Shown one piece after another: positions 24,801-38,035 of a stretch of DNA of 64,000 nt. How positions within the stretch are numbered: position 1 is the stretch's first letter; each line of letters opens with the position of its first letter. The notes below the pieces were generated by a model, which saw only the letters and a program-made list of their open reading frames with translations, was not told where the DNA came from and made no database searches. Position numbers and translations under genes: made by a program. The DNA comes from Datnioides undecimradiatus (lineage: Eukaryota > Chordata > Actinopteri > Lobotiformes > Datnioididae): assembly GCA_008933995.1 (NCBI GenBank), contig WARS01000012.1, positions 3,844,001 through 3,908,000 of the forward strand. Reading direction: 5' to 3'.

Positions 24801-27800
24801 GCCACAGAGTGCCTGCTTGACCAGACATAGACCTTTAAACTTGCATGATTTGATCACGCCAAGTCCGGCTGGGCTTGTGAAGACTGAAGCAGTTGAGGCT
24901 TTGCCAAAAGTAAAATCAGAGGAAAAACAAATGGAAGGTGACCAATTTTGAATTTAAAGAAGCAACAATAGGTAAAAAGCCTGTAAATCAGGCAACAAGT
25001 CACATGAGGCACATACGTTAACAGCATCCATTGAACTCCAGTAACTCATTTTCAAATGTGTTATTTGTAATGTGAATAACGTGTTTTTCTTATGTGCCAC
25101 GAAGCAACAGATTAAAGATCTGCTTTAAAATTGCAGGTAATATTTAAAAATCTTTTGATGAAATGACTCTTTTTGATTTCTGCTGGAATGCCTGAAGTGC
25201 AGGTCACTGTGTCACTAGATACATTCACACAGAAAGCAAAACACACAAACAGGCCACCTTGTACACTCTAGACTTACCATAGATGCGTTATATAGATAAG
25301 CAAACCTTTTTTTTTTCTTTCTCCGTGAACATTAAACCACACTTTTTCAAGCATTTTCCGTGAGGAGGGGAACTCAGCAGCATTCGTCTGCAGTTTTGGG
25401 CCAATATTAAACCAAGCTTGGCTTTTTGGGGCCAGGAGGCCATCTTTAGTTTGCCACCAGCCTACTGTTGTGATCTAAAAGCCAAGAAAATAAATGCGGT
25501 GAGTCACACTTTATTCCAAAAAATCCACTTAATGTGATACCAAGATTTTAAAAAACTCCCGTGTCTAAGAAGTATCAGCAACAGGAATCAGGAGTTGATT
25601 GAAAGCTCTGGTATATCCACAGCTCCCTTGCCTTCTTTGCTTGAGTCCAAATAGCCAAGTGGCTTTTATAGCAGCTCAAAAAAGAGCAATCAAAAACCTT
25701 TTTATGTGTGTGTATGTGTTTCGGGGGAGCAAAGTCTGCCTTTTTGTAGAGAGCTGGATCTGGTAGACACGAGCAGCTTTAATAAAAATAGGAATGATGG
25801 GATCAATAAAGCTGGATTGCCACCATGAGGGAAATTGGCAGAGTTCTTCACTGGTCGCGCATTAACAGAGAAACCGAGCTAAGTAGAGGCCTGCTTTACA
25901 GCCCAAGCTGTTCCAATTACTCTCTGATAGACTAGTGTTCCAGACCTGACCACAGATGACACTGTTAAGATGAATACCAACATTGGGCCGTGTCCAGCGT
26001 GGCAAACAGGGCGAATTATTTGTAGAAAGATACAGGCAATTCATAGCAGTTAACTTAATGTTGTTGGTGTGGGGCTTCTCTTAGCAGGATTGTTTCCTTA
26101 TTATCTGCATGGCTGGCCCTAATGCAATGTAATCACTCTGTCTGACAGTGAAAATTAAAAACTGTAGTGCATGCATTATGCATAAGGACGGATGGAAATA
26201 GCGTATTTTTGTTTTACCTAGAATGTTTTCGCTTTTTGGTTAACTGTGCTGCTGGAGGAAGGAGAAAGTGAGACTCAGACTCTTATTTACCTGAATGAAC
26301 AAGAATTAAGGCAAAAACTTGTATGAAACAGATAGAAATGTACTGCAGGATAACAGGCGAGAACTTGACATCTTATGTATGCGGGTCTAAGTGGACGCTC
26401 TCAGATGCCGCTCACTCTGACTCTGGTTCCTGGGAATCAGTGAACAGCAAAATATTTGATACCATTTGTCAGTGGAGCTGAGCAGAGATAACATATCTGG
26501 AACACTGCTCACCTCTCTTCTCTCTCAATAGCTGAAAATTGAAAAAGCCTTATTTAGAGCTGTCAGTAGTTTCTGATGTACTTTTCTCTGAGTTTTGCAG
26601 CTGTTCTCCTCCTTCGTCTGCCTCTTTTCCCCCTCCCGACGCTTTCTTTCACGCTCTAGCCCTCATTTCCCTTATTTTTCTCATTCTTTTGTCTTGTTCT
26701 CTTTTGACTGGCTCTCAATCCATGGGTGATGATAGTTGTGAAGTATGGGTTGGGCTCGTTCTTTACTCCTTCAGTTTACAGAGCATGAGTCTTCCTGAAA
26801 GCTGACAAGATGAAAGAGCCTCTTTTTTCCCTCTTTGTATGCTCTTCAGCTCATCATTTTCTAGCTCTCTCTCCACCCTCTCAACCTTCCCTGCTTCTTT
26901 CTCATCTTCAATTATCGTCCTTTGGATTTTTATTCTCCCTCCCATTGCCCCTCCCTCTGTTTTTTCCACTCAGCTAATGGAACTATAATGGAACCATAAG
27001 TCTAGAGTGTTGGGGTTGTTTAGCAAATGGCAGTGCATGCTCCAGTCAGTCAAAAGATAGTCAGCAGCCCGCGGTTGCCTGCTAAACACCTAAACACAGC
27101 CGTGAAATACGTGACACCCTTTCCTTTCTTCTTTTCTCTCAAAGGTGCAAGTCAAGGACTGTGATTTGTAGAGTTAAAATTAAACGTTTAAACGAACTGT
27201 TAAAGAAATGATATTGGCGTTCTTGTAATGAAGCTTAGACATTAAAAGTGCAGCATGGCATGTGTCCACATTCATGATATCAGTAATGGTTAAAACAGTG
27301 CTGCTGCTCTCTCTTGTCATTGCTGTTCATATTTATTTTTTCTATGAAATCAAAATAGCTGGGTTTTTTATTGTGTATTTGTCATGTCTCGTTCTGATTA
27401 TAATGTTCCAGTATCCGTCCCAGCAATGTCAGAAAAGTCCTTTTGTTTTAGTAATTTCCTGGAAAACAATTTTAAAATGTTGATTACTGCTTCAGCATGC
27501 TTTTATTTTGCATCTGATATATATTTTTTTAGCTTAAATAAAATACTATTTGCTGATATGTGTTAAAATATATCATATTTTTTGATCACTTATGATCAAA
27601 CTGACCTCCGTCAGTCTTGGAGACTGTGCTCCCAATCAGAGAACAGTCCGCTAACTGGATCGCTAGCTGCATGGTGGGGTAGCCATATCAGAGACGTTAT
27701 AAGATATGAGGTGAACAACTTAACACATTTTGAATAGAAAAGTTCACAACACTAGCAGATGGAAGTTGTATGACACATATGCTGCCCCTTACCAAAAGCC

Positions 27801-29859
27801 AATCATCTTCTTTATTACAGCTGAACTGGGAACATATATAGCCAATCATATCGTTGCAAGCGGACAATTGAGATTCACAGGATTTTCACTTACCATTTTT
27901 ACTACAACCAGTGTTAGCAGGAAGGAGCTGCTGCAGACAGACTTTGAATAAGTCATAATCTGCCCCCTCTGTCAACTTTAGTTGATTGAAACAGAGTGAA
28001 ACGAGGTGACAGTTCTGTCTGATATCAGCCAAGAGCTCTTGTGGGATGAACTGAAGGTGTCATGGCACATCGCTCTGAAATGAATCATGAAAACACGTGC
28101 ATGCATAGAAGAATTATACCCTGTAGGGCGAAAAGCATTTTAAACCTTCACCGAACATTTAAAATATTTTTAGTCAGCTTTGACCGTAAATTCCAAATTT
28201 GCAGTTTTTTGTCCTGATTAAAAGTCAAGTTGTAGCTCTCTCTCCATTCATTTGCAGGGACCTGGTCTTGTCAGGTGGCAATAGCTGTCTTTGTATGTAA
28301 TTAAGAAAATAATTTTGGGCGAAACAATAACAAAGCAATCAATTCCAACAAAGCCAGATAAAAAAAAAAAAAAAAAAAAAAAATACACAATATGAGCACA
28401 AACTTTGTCTGATCAAAAACCTTAAGCCAGGGCTTATTATGACTACCGCTACAGTTCGGCGAATGTATATTTCCAGACTGTGATCAGGGCCCCTGCTCAC
28501 TTGGGTCTGTCACTGTGCTAAGTGCATTGTTGCAAGAAGTGATGAGGTCAGACTCTGCATACACTTTACGCTTAGTGGGATTAGTTCTGAAGGGTAAAAA
28601 CACTAGATACAACTTTGTTAATTTACTACAGTGCCTATTCTAATCATATTTCTCTCTTTCTCCCCCACCTCGGTGCTGTTCGCTGTGAATGGTTGCAAAT
28701 AAAGGTAAGAGCCCTGTATTTATTTTATGCATGTATTTTGCGTTTTGTGACTCTTAAGCAGAAATTTAGAAGTCGCTTTAGGGAATTACTTAGACCTCTT
28801 TGGATAATTACTCCAAGAAAGCAATTAGCAAAATTCTTAAATTGGAAAGTAAGTAAACAGCCTAGTGGCATATATCAAAGTAAATTAAGGAATTATATAT
28901 AATGTATTGTAAACATCTACAGAGAGCTGGTTTCCTCCTTGAATTTTCTGTGCTGAATCAATGTCCTGCAAAGACTTTCGCAGGGCATTTGCTTTTCAAA
29001 AGTATTTGTTATTCAAGATGGTGGAAAAATTGTGCAGGTTTTGGCATGTTTCATCCGATACCTTAATATACCATACCATGATGAAGAACAGTCCACAGTG
29101 AAGATACTTCATTTTTAACATCAACCACTTGCTGGTTCTTTTTTGTTGTGAAGTAGAAGTTCTGGTTTGCAGGCAGACCGTGGGGTTGCTGTTAGCAAAA
29201 GGACCTCTGACTGTTGCTGTCTGTTGACATTTCTCTTTAGTTATCAGCCCAACGCTACTGACTCTAAAGAAAACCTAGATTGGACTCAGAAGAAATCAAA
29301 AGAAGACAGTGCATGAAAATTCAAGGAGATGTATCAATTATTTCTAGCTGTTTTCTTCACTTTGGCCTGTGGTCTACATTCTTTTAGAGGTCTGTATCAG
29401 TTACAGTGAATATACAAAAAACTCTAACTTTTGTCTGGGAAAATGTATCCAAATGCTGTGGTTTCTCTTAGAGGGTTTCTCTTGTATTGTGCAATGTCAT
29501 GCTGATGAAAGATGACCCACAATAACTGAGAGTGAACTGACCCGGCGCAGTTACAGAGCAGAGGCAACACATTTCAGTTACCTTCATGGTGCGAATGCGG
29601 GAAAATGTGCTTTTTGTTAAGCTAAACAGCTAACTTCATGCTCTAGTTAGTTGCTTCATCAATTTCCACTGCTATTTCTAAACTATTTGAACAGCCTCAG
29701 TGGTGGCTTTCACCACTCATCCCATGACAGACACTTTGATATGCATGCGCAAACAGTTTTAACATTTTTACAGAAAGTCTGACTTTCAGGCTTTCAGATT
29801 ACTTTCAAACCATACCTACTTATTATCTTTAGCTCATTCTAATTTTAGCTTGGCAAATA
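21871..29859. other. Long non-coding stretch, no gene seen
   Basis: About 8 kb has no supported exon. It holds a C run at 24000-24008, short CA/GT blocks near 24.24-24.44 kb, a pyrimidine-rich patch at 26.6-26.96 kb and an A24 run at 28360-28383. A good acceptor at about 27820 leads into a 43-codon open stretch, but nothing about the translation looks like protein. Confidence 0.5.
28360..28383. repeat. Poly-A run, 24 bases
   Basis: An uninterrupted A24. It could be a retroposon tail, but no element body can be recognised to its left. Confidence 0.95.
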
Positions 29860-30300
29860 TGTTTGAGCAGCACGTCATTCTAGCCCCTGCCAGCTCTAAT
29901 AGGCCGTGCCATGATGCCTAGACCAAGCACTCGCTCCATAATCCTTCATTCTGCCTGCTTCCTTATGCTGTTATGAGCGGAAATGGAAGTTACAGGCCTC
30001 GGGTTGATCACAGGACGCGGAGACTTGCACATAGCTGTGAGTCAGTACAGGCTGGGCTTTAATAATGCCTTGCAAACAAGGCGAGTGGGCAGCCAGGCTT
30101 TAAGAATAAGCCCCCCTCCCCAATACAGGCAAGGACGATCTGTCGCTGGACTGCCAGAGACAATAAGTCACTCTGGCACAATAAGAGAAGGGTCCCCAGC
30201 TCTTGATGAGGCATCCCATATGGGATGAATAGCATCTCTAATGACCACCCCTCTGCTTATTACTGCTGTGATTACGAGCCATTTGTTTGCTTTATCATGG
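29860..30300. promoter_or_regulatory. Candidate conserved regulatory element
   Basis: About 440 bases have no simple repeats and a slightly higher GC content than their surroundings. They contain a perfect 16-bp palindrome at 30212-30227 with a CATATG E-box at its centre. The 81-codon frame inside has no protein-like signature. This pattern is typical of conserved non-coding elements at developmental genes, but conservation cannot be shown from one sequence. Confidence 0.3.
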
Positions 30301-31198
30301 CCCTAAACCTCAGGGGATTTAACGAGTGTTCTCCCCCAAGGCTGGGAAGGTCACTGGGATTGTTTGATGTGGCACAGAGAGGGTTGTGCTTTTTTACACA
30401 TTCCTCTTTTGAGTTTGTGCTCATCACATCTTCAACCACTGTCAGAATTATTCATGGCCTCTGCTGGGATGACAATGCATGTTGGGTTTTGAGAAACCAG
30501 CAGAGAAGAAAACACGGATGAATGTGGAAGCTTTTGTGAAAATGAAGGGTTTGGGGTAAAATGGTTTAGCTGATTATAAAAATGATGTCTGGGGCGAATA
30601 AAAAGATCGTACAGAAACAGACTCCATAAAATGGCAGAATGAGTTGTATTGTTGTGGCTGTCGAGGGTATACTCGTAATTGTTCTCATTACAGCACCGTC
30701 ATGACTTGTATTGTTATTATGTCTGACTGCATCAGTTTGCCATTTCCCCTTCATCTTTCGCTGTAGTCTCAGTGGGCTTCATTATCAATAATTAAGAAAT
30801 GGCAGGCACACCCGCGTCTGTTGCAGCCACCTGACAGGATGCAGGCGCACACGCACACAAGCAAGCACACAAACACACGCGCAAATACGAGCCATACCAG
30901 AGGAATGGCAGGAGGTTTGGGCGGCCTTCATATCTCTCCGTTCTTCATTAACCTTTCAGTAAGACTCACAAGGCAGCTGGTGATATGCGGTAAATAATGA
31001 GTGAGAGCCTAGTCGAGAATCAGCGAATGAGTAATTAATGTTTGTTTGGTCGCACCCATCTCCGAAGAATCAGCAGATAATTCGCACTCGCTGTATTTGC
31101 CACCTGCAGGTCAAACAATATGGCTGACATTTGGGTTGATGCATTCGTCAAGCAGTCGCCCGATGGGAATAGGTCGTACATCCTTTTCTGATTATCAG
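30301..31198. other. Non-coding stretch
   Basis: No supported exon. It has a short CA-like patch at about 30845-30880 and otherwise unremarkable DNA leading into the regulatory-looking block. Confidence 0.5.
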
Positions 31199-31258
31199 TA
31201 TCAAAGTTCCGTCATGGCTCCCTGTTGCAAATTATAGCTAAACTACATGCTTTTGAAG
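31199..31258 (+). CDS. Weak internal exon candidate
   Basis: A 60-base segment has a pyrimidine-containing acceptor ending GATTATCAG just before it and a good donor GAAG|GTAAGC after it. Only one frame is open. It starts with two bases of a split codon, gives 19 residues (SKFRHGSLLQ...KLHAFE) and ends with one base of the next codon. That ending matches the phase needed by the exon at 48792. The length is a multiple of three and both flanking introns would be phase 1. Against it, a 60-base open frame is common by chance and no family is recognised. It may instead be part of the conserved-looking DNA around it. Confidence 0.2.
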
Positions 31259-31439
31259 GTAAGCCAAAATTACAGCTTCCATGTATGAGATAGTATTCGA
31301 GATAATATTTATGGTTACATCAAGATTCAGAACTAAAATAAGGAGTTTGCTGCTTCCACTTGAGTGTATTTAAGGTCAGAATCAAGTCATAGCATTAAGT
31401 TTGGTCTTGAGCTCCTGGTTTTCTAAAGTTCATGGTGAA
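31259..31439. other. Non-coding spacer
   Basis: Nothing recognised. Confidence 0.5.
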
Positions 31440-32220
31440 CCCTCTCATCTGGCTCCTTCTCCCACTCATTAAAATGACTAATTGATTATGGGCCAAGACC
31501 ACGGCCAAAGAGGCAGTGTATCAATTATTAAGTTGCATTAATAGATTAAACGGGAAGAATGTGCGGAGCATTTAACTTCTGTAACCCTCTGCAAGTGGAA
31601 GCAATTATGAAGTACCTCTTTGACCAGTAAAAGAAAAAAGTCTCTGTAGTGAAACCGATGCTCTGGCTATTCTCCCTAAGGGCTACCGGGCTGACCCTGC
31701 TAATGGCATTCGACATAATTAACAACACTGGTCCAGATTTTCTCCTTTTCATGTTCCTTAATTGAAATTCTATATTTTCTTGTCTGATGATGACAGGCAA
31801 AGGATGGAGAGAATAGGCAGGGCTCACACAAAGTGACATATCTTTTCTCTCCTTATTTGACCACCAGATAATTGCCCATCTAATAAATGAACTTATGGAT
31901 AATGTCAGCCCTAATGGTTGTTCTTTTGGTAGCCTTTCAAAGCAAAAGAAGTATTTCGATCTAGGCCACTGCTTCCAAAACACGATGAAGTGTGATGAAG
32001 AAAGAAGAAGAATCACCATTGCTCCTCTTTTGGAAAGGACCATCATTGAATGCTATTGCAAAAATTATCAATGGGGATTGATGAGACATATGCACAAACT
32101 GACAATCATGAATAAAGTTAACACAAAGATTACCTTATGTACCACAGATAAATATGTTCATGCCATAATACAACCTCAGTATTACTTTGAACCTAGAACT
32201 GTTTCTTCAGTAGGATTGTA
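31440..32220. promoter_or_regulatory. Candidate conserved regulatory block
   Basis: About 780 bases have no microsatellite or recognised repeat. They are dense in homeodomain-type cores (TAATTA, ATTA, CATTAA, TAATGG), for example near 31470-31550, 31710-31760 and 31880-31915. Two longish open frames cross it (166 codons on the - strand, 108 on the +). Neither shows a domain, and overlapping frames on both strands point to non-coding constraint or chance. I infer an enhancer-like element or cluster. Confidence 0.35.
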
Positions 32221-35200
32221 GGACTGTATAGTATGAAGAAAGAGATGGAAATAGCCACATCTTTTGCAGGTACGGGAAAGCTAGCTCTTATGACAAATAG
32301 CACGTCAGTCAGTTGGGCAGCCTATTGATTGGGCGGCCTCTGGCTGCGATTTATGCCTGCCATTCCTCTCCCATTTGAAGGGGGAGGTGTCAGGAAGTGA
32401 CAGAATTATGTACAAGTCCTCCACATGATTGGTGACCCTGAGGTGGGCTCTTTACCAACCCTGCAGTCTGTCCTCTTGCAAAAAGCTACAGAAGAAGAGG
32501 CAGTATTTGATGAGGAATGATTGAGAGGGATATACTGTGCTGAACTGTAGAGCAAAAAACAGCATGAATATAATAACCCTCTCAACTCTGATTAGGATGA
32601 AACTTCTACTTGCCTCGCCATTGCCTTGATTAAATCTCCCATCTTAAAATGGCCCCTGTGGCATTGCAATGCCGAGGTACAGGTTGAAATGAAAGTTTGC
32701 CATTTTTCAGCCATGATTGCTTTATTGAGCCTGGCAATGATGACCATCAGCAGACGTGTGTTTGCTACTGACGTTTACAAAATGAATAAAAATAAAAGGA
32801 CAGAACGGGATGAAAGAGAGCTACACCGCCTGCCACTTCCAATCTGACTCCTCTCCATCAGTTGCTCAACTGACATGAATAAATCAGCAGAATGAATCCC
32901 AATAAATGTTTCGTCCTACTGCAGTAATCAGCACTCTTTCCCATACAACCTATAAATGGATGCCGACTGTTTTTTGCCCCCCTTTCCTTTCTCTCCATCC
33001 AATTCGTTTCAGGCTGTGTATAGCAGTCAAAGCTGGAAGGTAGAGAGTGAGAGTGATCAGGACCTAGATGCATTTGGCAGACGTTTCCTGTAATTCAGTG
33101 GCTGATGGAGAGAGCTGATAAGTGAATTGGTTTCCTGGTTGAGGCTGTGGAAGCTACTGAGCTCTGTTTTGGTACCTTGGCATGAGGGCAGCTGTGTTTT
33201 TGTGGCTGGGGCACATTGAAGAATTGGAGTCAAGATGAAAAGTGAACATTTCAGTCTGGTTTAGCATTGAGCCTTACAGTTCAGAGCCAGGGCTCTAAAA
33301 ATGTCAAAAGTTGGAAGTTTGGCATCCAAGCCTTGGATCCATGCCCACTGAAACTTTCTTCTGTCATATGGGAATCAAATGGAAATAAAATGTGGCCCAT
33401 TTTTCGATCTCACCCAAACTTATGTTCAAGAAGCTCTGACGATCTGAAGCTTTGGTGACACATAGGATGTCAAATTTTATTTGCTGTCTTCCTTGGTTAC
33501 ACCAGAACATGGATCTGGTTAAGGTCAGTCTAAAGCAGTCTCAGAAAGTTCTTACAACAAATCTCGTCATGCTGCAACATCACTGATGATGGACACTTCT
33601 TACATCCTGGCGCCTGGGGTCTCTGTTGAGGTGAGTACCATTTGCAGCAGGACAGGTTTTGCTGTGGCTACGGTGGTAAAGGCGGTTTAGTAGTGTTGAA
33701 AATAAATTCATTCAGATAAGAAAAAATATTAGATTTCTACATGGAAAATAATTTATTTTGGCCAGCCTGCAGACAGACAAGGATGACCATATGGGCCACA
33801 CAAGATAGGGCGCAAAGCTTCAACTGTATCGTGTTCTGTCTTTTCATCATTAAAGCTTAAAGATGAGCAGAGTCCCAATCTGTTGTTGGCCTTTTGAATA
33901 TGCTCTCCATGACTAAGCCACCATGCCATGGAGTGTACACCTTTATCCGCCCAATCAGGCATGTCCACTTCAGCCGTTAAGCCAATTAGCAGCATGTGGG
34001 CTGCAGCATTTCACTCTCCCCACAGTCATTAGTCCCGGTTAAAGTCAATACATACACACTTGATCTGTGAGTGTTTGGTCACATAGCATAAGTGCTCTCT
34101 CACTGCCAATGATAAAAGCCTGTCATCCCTGTGAGACTTGTTGACGAGGGTTTGTCAGCGCATGAAAAACTCCAACACACACATGAGGGTGCACACAATG
34201 TCCCTATCACCTTCATTAGCCTGACTTTGTGATCCCTGGTCTTAATGAGAACTGAGAGAGAGAGCAAAACAAATCCAATAAGACTTGATAGGCATACAGC
34301 ACAAACTAGGTTGCCTCTGCCCCTTCTCCCGTTTCTCCATTCCTCTTTCCCATTTTGACTAATGTAATTTATGCAAAAAGAAATTATAAATAGCATATCA
34401 ATACTGCCACAGTTTTCCGGGCCGGGCATGCAGCACCACTCCCGGCTGTCAGGGTAAGTAGGTCGGGAGTGTAGCTGAGAACACACTGACTGTTCAGCCA
34501 CCCCAATGCTGTGTGTATGTGTGTGTGACTAAACAGGAGATTTAACAACACTATACTCCAGGTCACATGCAATGAGAGACAAAAGACAGAAGGATGCGGA
34601 AGGCATGCCGTGTGGTTTCAGTTGGGGAACAAGAAGTTTCTTTCCATGAGCTCAGAGAGTTCAGAGGAATTCAGAGGAGTTAGGGTTCAGATCTGTTATG
34701 GTTTGGTGGTTTACTATATTTTGTCCATAGCTACAGTAAACTGGGGGAAAAACAAGTCTGGTGTCTTGCATCTTTTATTTAAAAATTTAGATTCACAGAC
34801 ACTTTTTATCCTGCAGTTCCCTTTCAGTAACTTAGAAGCCACTTCACAGCACTTTGAGGGAGACAGATAGCCTATAGCATTATCGCCTCTTCAGTGACCT
34901 CAAGCAAGCAGCGTAGACATCCTCATGTTGATGATGGCCAGTACTATGTGGGTGATCTTTACATCTTTCCTCCCACAAACACTTTTGTAAAGTAGACCTG
35001 TTGCTAATGAGCAATTGCCTTCTCCCCGAGTCCTTTGAATGAAAGAAGTCTGCGTGTTCCTTCAAATTTGTCTCCCTTAATTAAAATCGTGTTGCGCTGC
35101 TGAGTACGTTGATGCAGCTGCCTACTCATCCTGACATCTCTCCCCTGGTGTCCTGCACTCAATACCCTGTCCTCCTATTTGCCCTACCTGTGCTGCACTC

Positions 35201-35650
35201 CTTATATTAATACCTAGATGAATATTAATGCCCTTACAGCTGTTGTGTTGTTTACGGGCCATGCCACCGCCTCTAATCTCTCAGTGTAATTAGTCAGGTA
35301 GAGTGCAGAGAGACACAAGATAAGTCTGGAAAAAGGCAAGAAGGATGCAGTTGAAAAAGGAGAGAAGACTTGGTGGTTAAAAAAAAAGGATGACAGGAGG
35401 TGTGTGTGTTGGAGGGGGGAGGACATGTGAGCCTCGCAGGCTTTTCTAATTAAGTGGTTTTCAAAAGGGGATCAGTGAGGGAACACAGTGGTGAGTAAAT
35501 AAGCTTGTATATATATGTGTGGTGGGGGGGGGGGGTGAAGAAAAAAGAGAGCAAGTAAGTGAGGAGAAACAGATGTAAACAAGCTGCAGCATAAGAGAGA
35601 GAAATGTAAATAATTCTGTGTAAGAAAAAGAAGGGATGTGAGAGGGGAAA

Positions 35651-35651
<1 letters not shown>

Positions 35652-35701
<50 letters not shown>

Positions 35702-35703
35702 GG
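35652..35703. repeat. Compound (TG)n(GA)n microsatellite
   Basis: A pure TG run of about 15 units (35652-35681) changes directly into a GA run of about 11 units. It was read directly. Confidence 0.95.
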
Positions 35704-36557
35704 AGCGAAATGGAGAGTAAACAGTTGGTTTTCCAAGTGGCTCACACATAGCTGCTGATTGCAGATGCGAGGCGGTCCTTTGGGGAGTCTAAGGAAATGT
35801 AGGCAAGAAAAAAAAAAGTGAAGTCTTGACATTATTTTCTTCCATCCACCATCAATCCTTATACTGCCCTATGTCTCCAGAGAACAGGAGCAACATTTCT
35901 TTCTTTAATTAGCAACTCCCCACCAGATTTTGTTTCGGGGTTAATGAACAGTGAAAACCAGTCTCAATTTCCCTGAACCAAGATTTCATATTTAGTATTT
36001 AGTAGTATTGTACATTTAAAGGCACAATCCAAGATGAATGTAAACCGTGCCACCAACCACCAACATTTAACACCGGGTAAAGTATTGGAACATATTATCA
36101 CTCTCGAATGAATGACAGGTCTTTCATTAAATACTAATGTGCTGTTTATTATGTTTAAAACAGACATAAAAAAATGTGGTGCGTGTGTTTTAATCATGGG
36201 GGTTCTATGATTCTGGACAATGATGATGCTAAAAAAAAAAAAAAAAAGCTGCAGTTATCTTTTTGAACAGGCATGTTTTGAAACGATGTTACACTAGTCA
36301 TGAGAAATTCTGCAATGGTCTGTGTGAATTTAGTCAAAATTTATTTGGCTAACACATAATATGAGGACTGGCCAATTAAATAAGAGAATTCCTTAATGAA
36401 AAGTATGCAAACCATGCACACACGGTCAGTAATCATCAATTACTGGCAACAACTAAAGCCAGTATGTTTTGGTCACCTGAGCATGACTACAGTTAGCAAA
36501 GCAATGGCCTGGTCAATGATAATGCTGACAGTAGGTGAGTCTGTTTATGCATATACA

Positions 36558-36592
36558 GTGTGTGTGTGTGTGTGTTTGTGTGTTTGTGTGTG
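36558..36592. repeat. Interrupted (GT)n microsatellite
   Basis: A GT run broken twice by an extra TT, read directly. Confidence 0.9.
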
Positions 36593-37639
36593 AGTGGATT
36601 GGATGGATAAGAGCAGAGAAACACTGCTTGTCATTGCTGGATGACTGAGCCCTTTCAGCCCGCCCCTGAATGCAAAGATCAAACCACAGATGGTAGCCCG
36701 CGCTGTGTGATGGAGGTCGAGGATGTTACAGCGGGCCGGGCCAGTGGGCCGTGTGTGTGTGTGTGTGTTGTTTTTTTGTTTTTTTTTTCTTTTTGCTTGT
36801 TTTCACCCCGGGTCTGGAATCTGTCAACTCAGGACAAATGGTGGCATTTTGTGGGGTAAAAACTGGCTGCGTGCCAGTCCGCGTCGTTATCAACGACAGA
36901 GCTGGTTGAGTTTAGAGGACACAAGCAGGACTCTGTCAGTGCCCGTTACAAAATGAAGTCTTCTGATGCCCTTATTGCAGTAGCATTGTACCCATTGTCA
37001 TTTTGAAAGTGGAATTTACACTCTTGCCCTATTGTTTATGATATTCAAGCCACAATGAAAAGTTATTAACTCTTCAGTAATTGTTTTCTGGGCCATTTAA
37101 GCAATGTGACTCATTCCATTAAGCTTTTTCTTACCTCATATGTATAATGAATTAAGATGAATCACATTAGGGTCAGGCAGCAATCCACCGTTTATTTTAA
37201 GATTTGCTTTATGCTGCGCTGAGTTCCGATAAATGCCTCGGTTAAATTCTTCCCCTCTGTAGCACTCTTCAGTGGTCTGGAACAGGGCCCTGCAGTGTTG
37301 AACTCCTGCGCTTGAAATATAGAAAATTACCCGTTGACAAAAATATATCTGGATTCATCTGTCCCAACTTTTTTTTTGTTGTTGTTTGTTCATCTTGAAT
37401 GAGGGACAGGGGACTGAGGTTAAGAGACTCTGGTTTGCCAGGCATCTCAGTTGTGGGCGGACAACTGTGCAAATCCACCAGATGCATACAGACCCTGAAA
37501 GGGAGAAGGAGTAAAACAATAGACTTTGCTGGATGAAGGGAGTAGGACAACAGCAGATTAAGAGGGCAACAAGAGTCAGGGGAGAGGGAGATGATGAGAG
37601 TTTCTCTGCTGAGTGATGGCCAACAGGGATCACTGTCAA

Positions 37640-38035
37640 AACAGCAGATATCAATGCCGAATTGTTTAACCCACTCACCCCCCTTCCCCACTCCACTATC
37701 CATCAGCTTAAGCAGAGGGGGAACACAGCTCGCACTGCGGGACGCCAGTACCGAAGGGAGCGCTGGTGGTAGTGGGGTCAGACAGAGGGGCCTAACCTCG
37801 TCACAAGGCCTAAACCCTGCAGTCAGTCATTGTTGACCCGGGCCCACCCCTGCAGCCATTGTTATCCCAGAATCTCATCTCTCCGGCCGACCTCAGGGAG
37901 GTGAAACGACGGCGGTTAACGGACTGCCGTGTGAGTTTGATGTATGAGCCCGCGCAGAGGATTGACGTGGGAGAGATGGTGAATAGCAGGTTCCATCAGA
38001 CGCAGCAGGAGTCTGGAAGTTTGATCTGTCAGATG
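37640..38035. promoter_or_regulatory. GC-richer patch with paired SOX-like sites
   Basis: This patch is clearly GC-richer than its flanks and has no simple repeat until the T run at 38038. It holds two identical CATTGTT words (37828-37834 and 37857-37863), the core bound by SOX HMG-box proteins, with a CCCGGGCCC word between them. The role as a regulatory element is inferred. Confidence 0.3.

Larger units (their letters stand above)
32221..37639. other. Long non-coding stretch
   Basis: No supported exon. 32260-33100 looks like more single-copy DNA with possible regulatory content. Further on come a G12 run (35524-35535), a compound GT/GA array (35652-35703), an A17 run (36231-36247), GT blocks at 36558-36592 and 36752-36769, and a T run at about 36771-36789. 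The 123-codon frame at 35461-35832 is an artefact of the GT/GA array. Confidence 0.5.

Noticed and set aside
27823..27951. Acceptor TTCTTTATTACAG followed by about 43 open codons to a TAA
   Set aside because: The translation has no protein-like pattern, and repeated CCAATCAT words around it suggest repeat-derived sequence. The phase gives no link to another exon.
31546..32046. 166-codon frame on the - strand
   Set aside because: No domain, Trp/Phe/Ile scatter typical of chance, no splice sites at its ends, and it overlaps a 108-codon frame on the other strand. Better explained as regulatory DNA.
35461..35832. 123-codon frame on the - strand
   Set aside because: It crosses the TG/GA array and reads as SL and TH repeats; it is an artefact.
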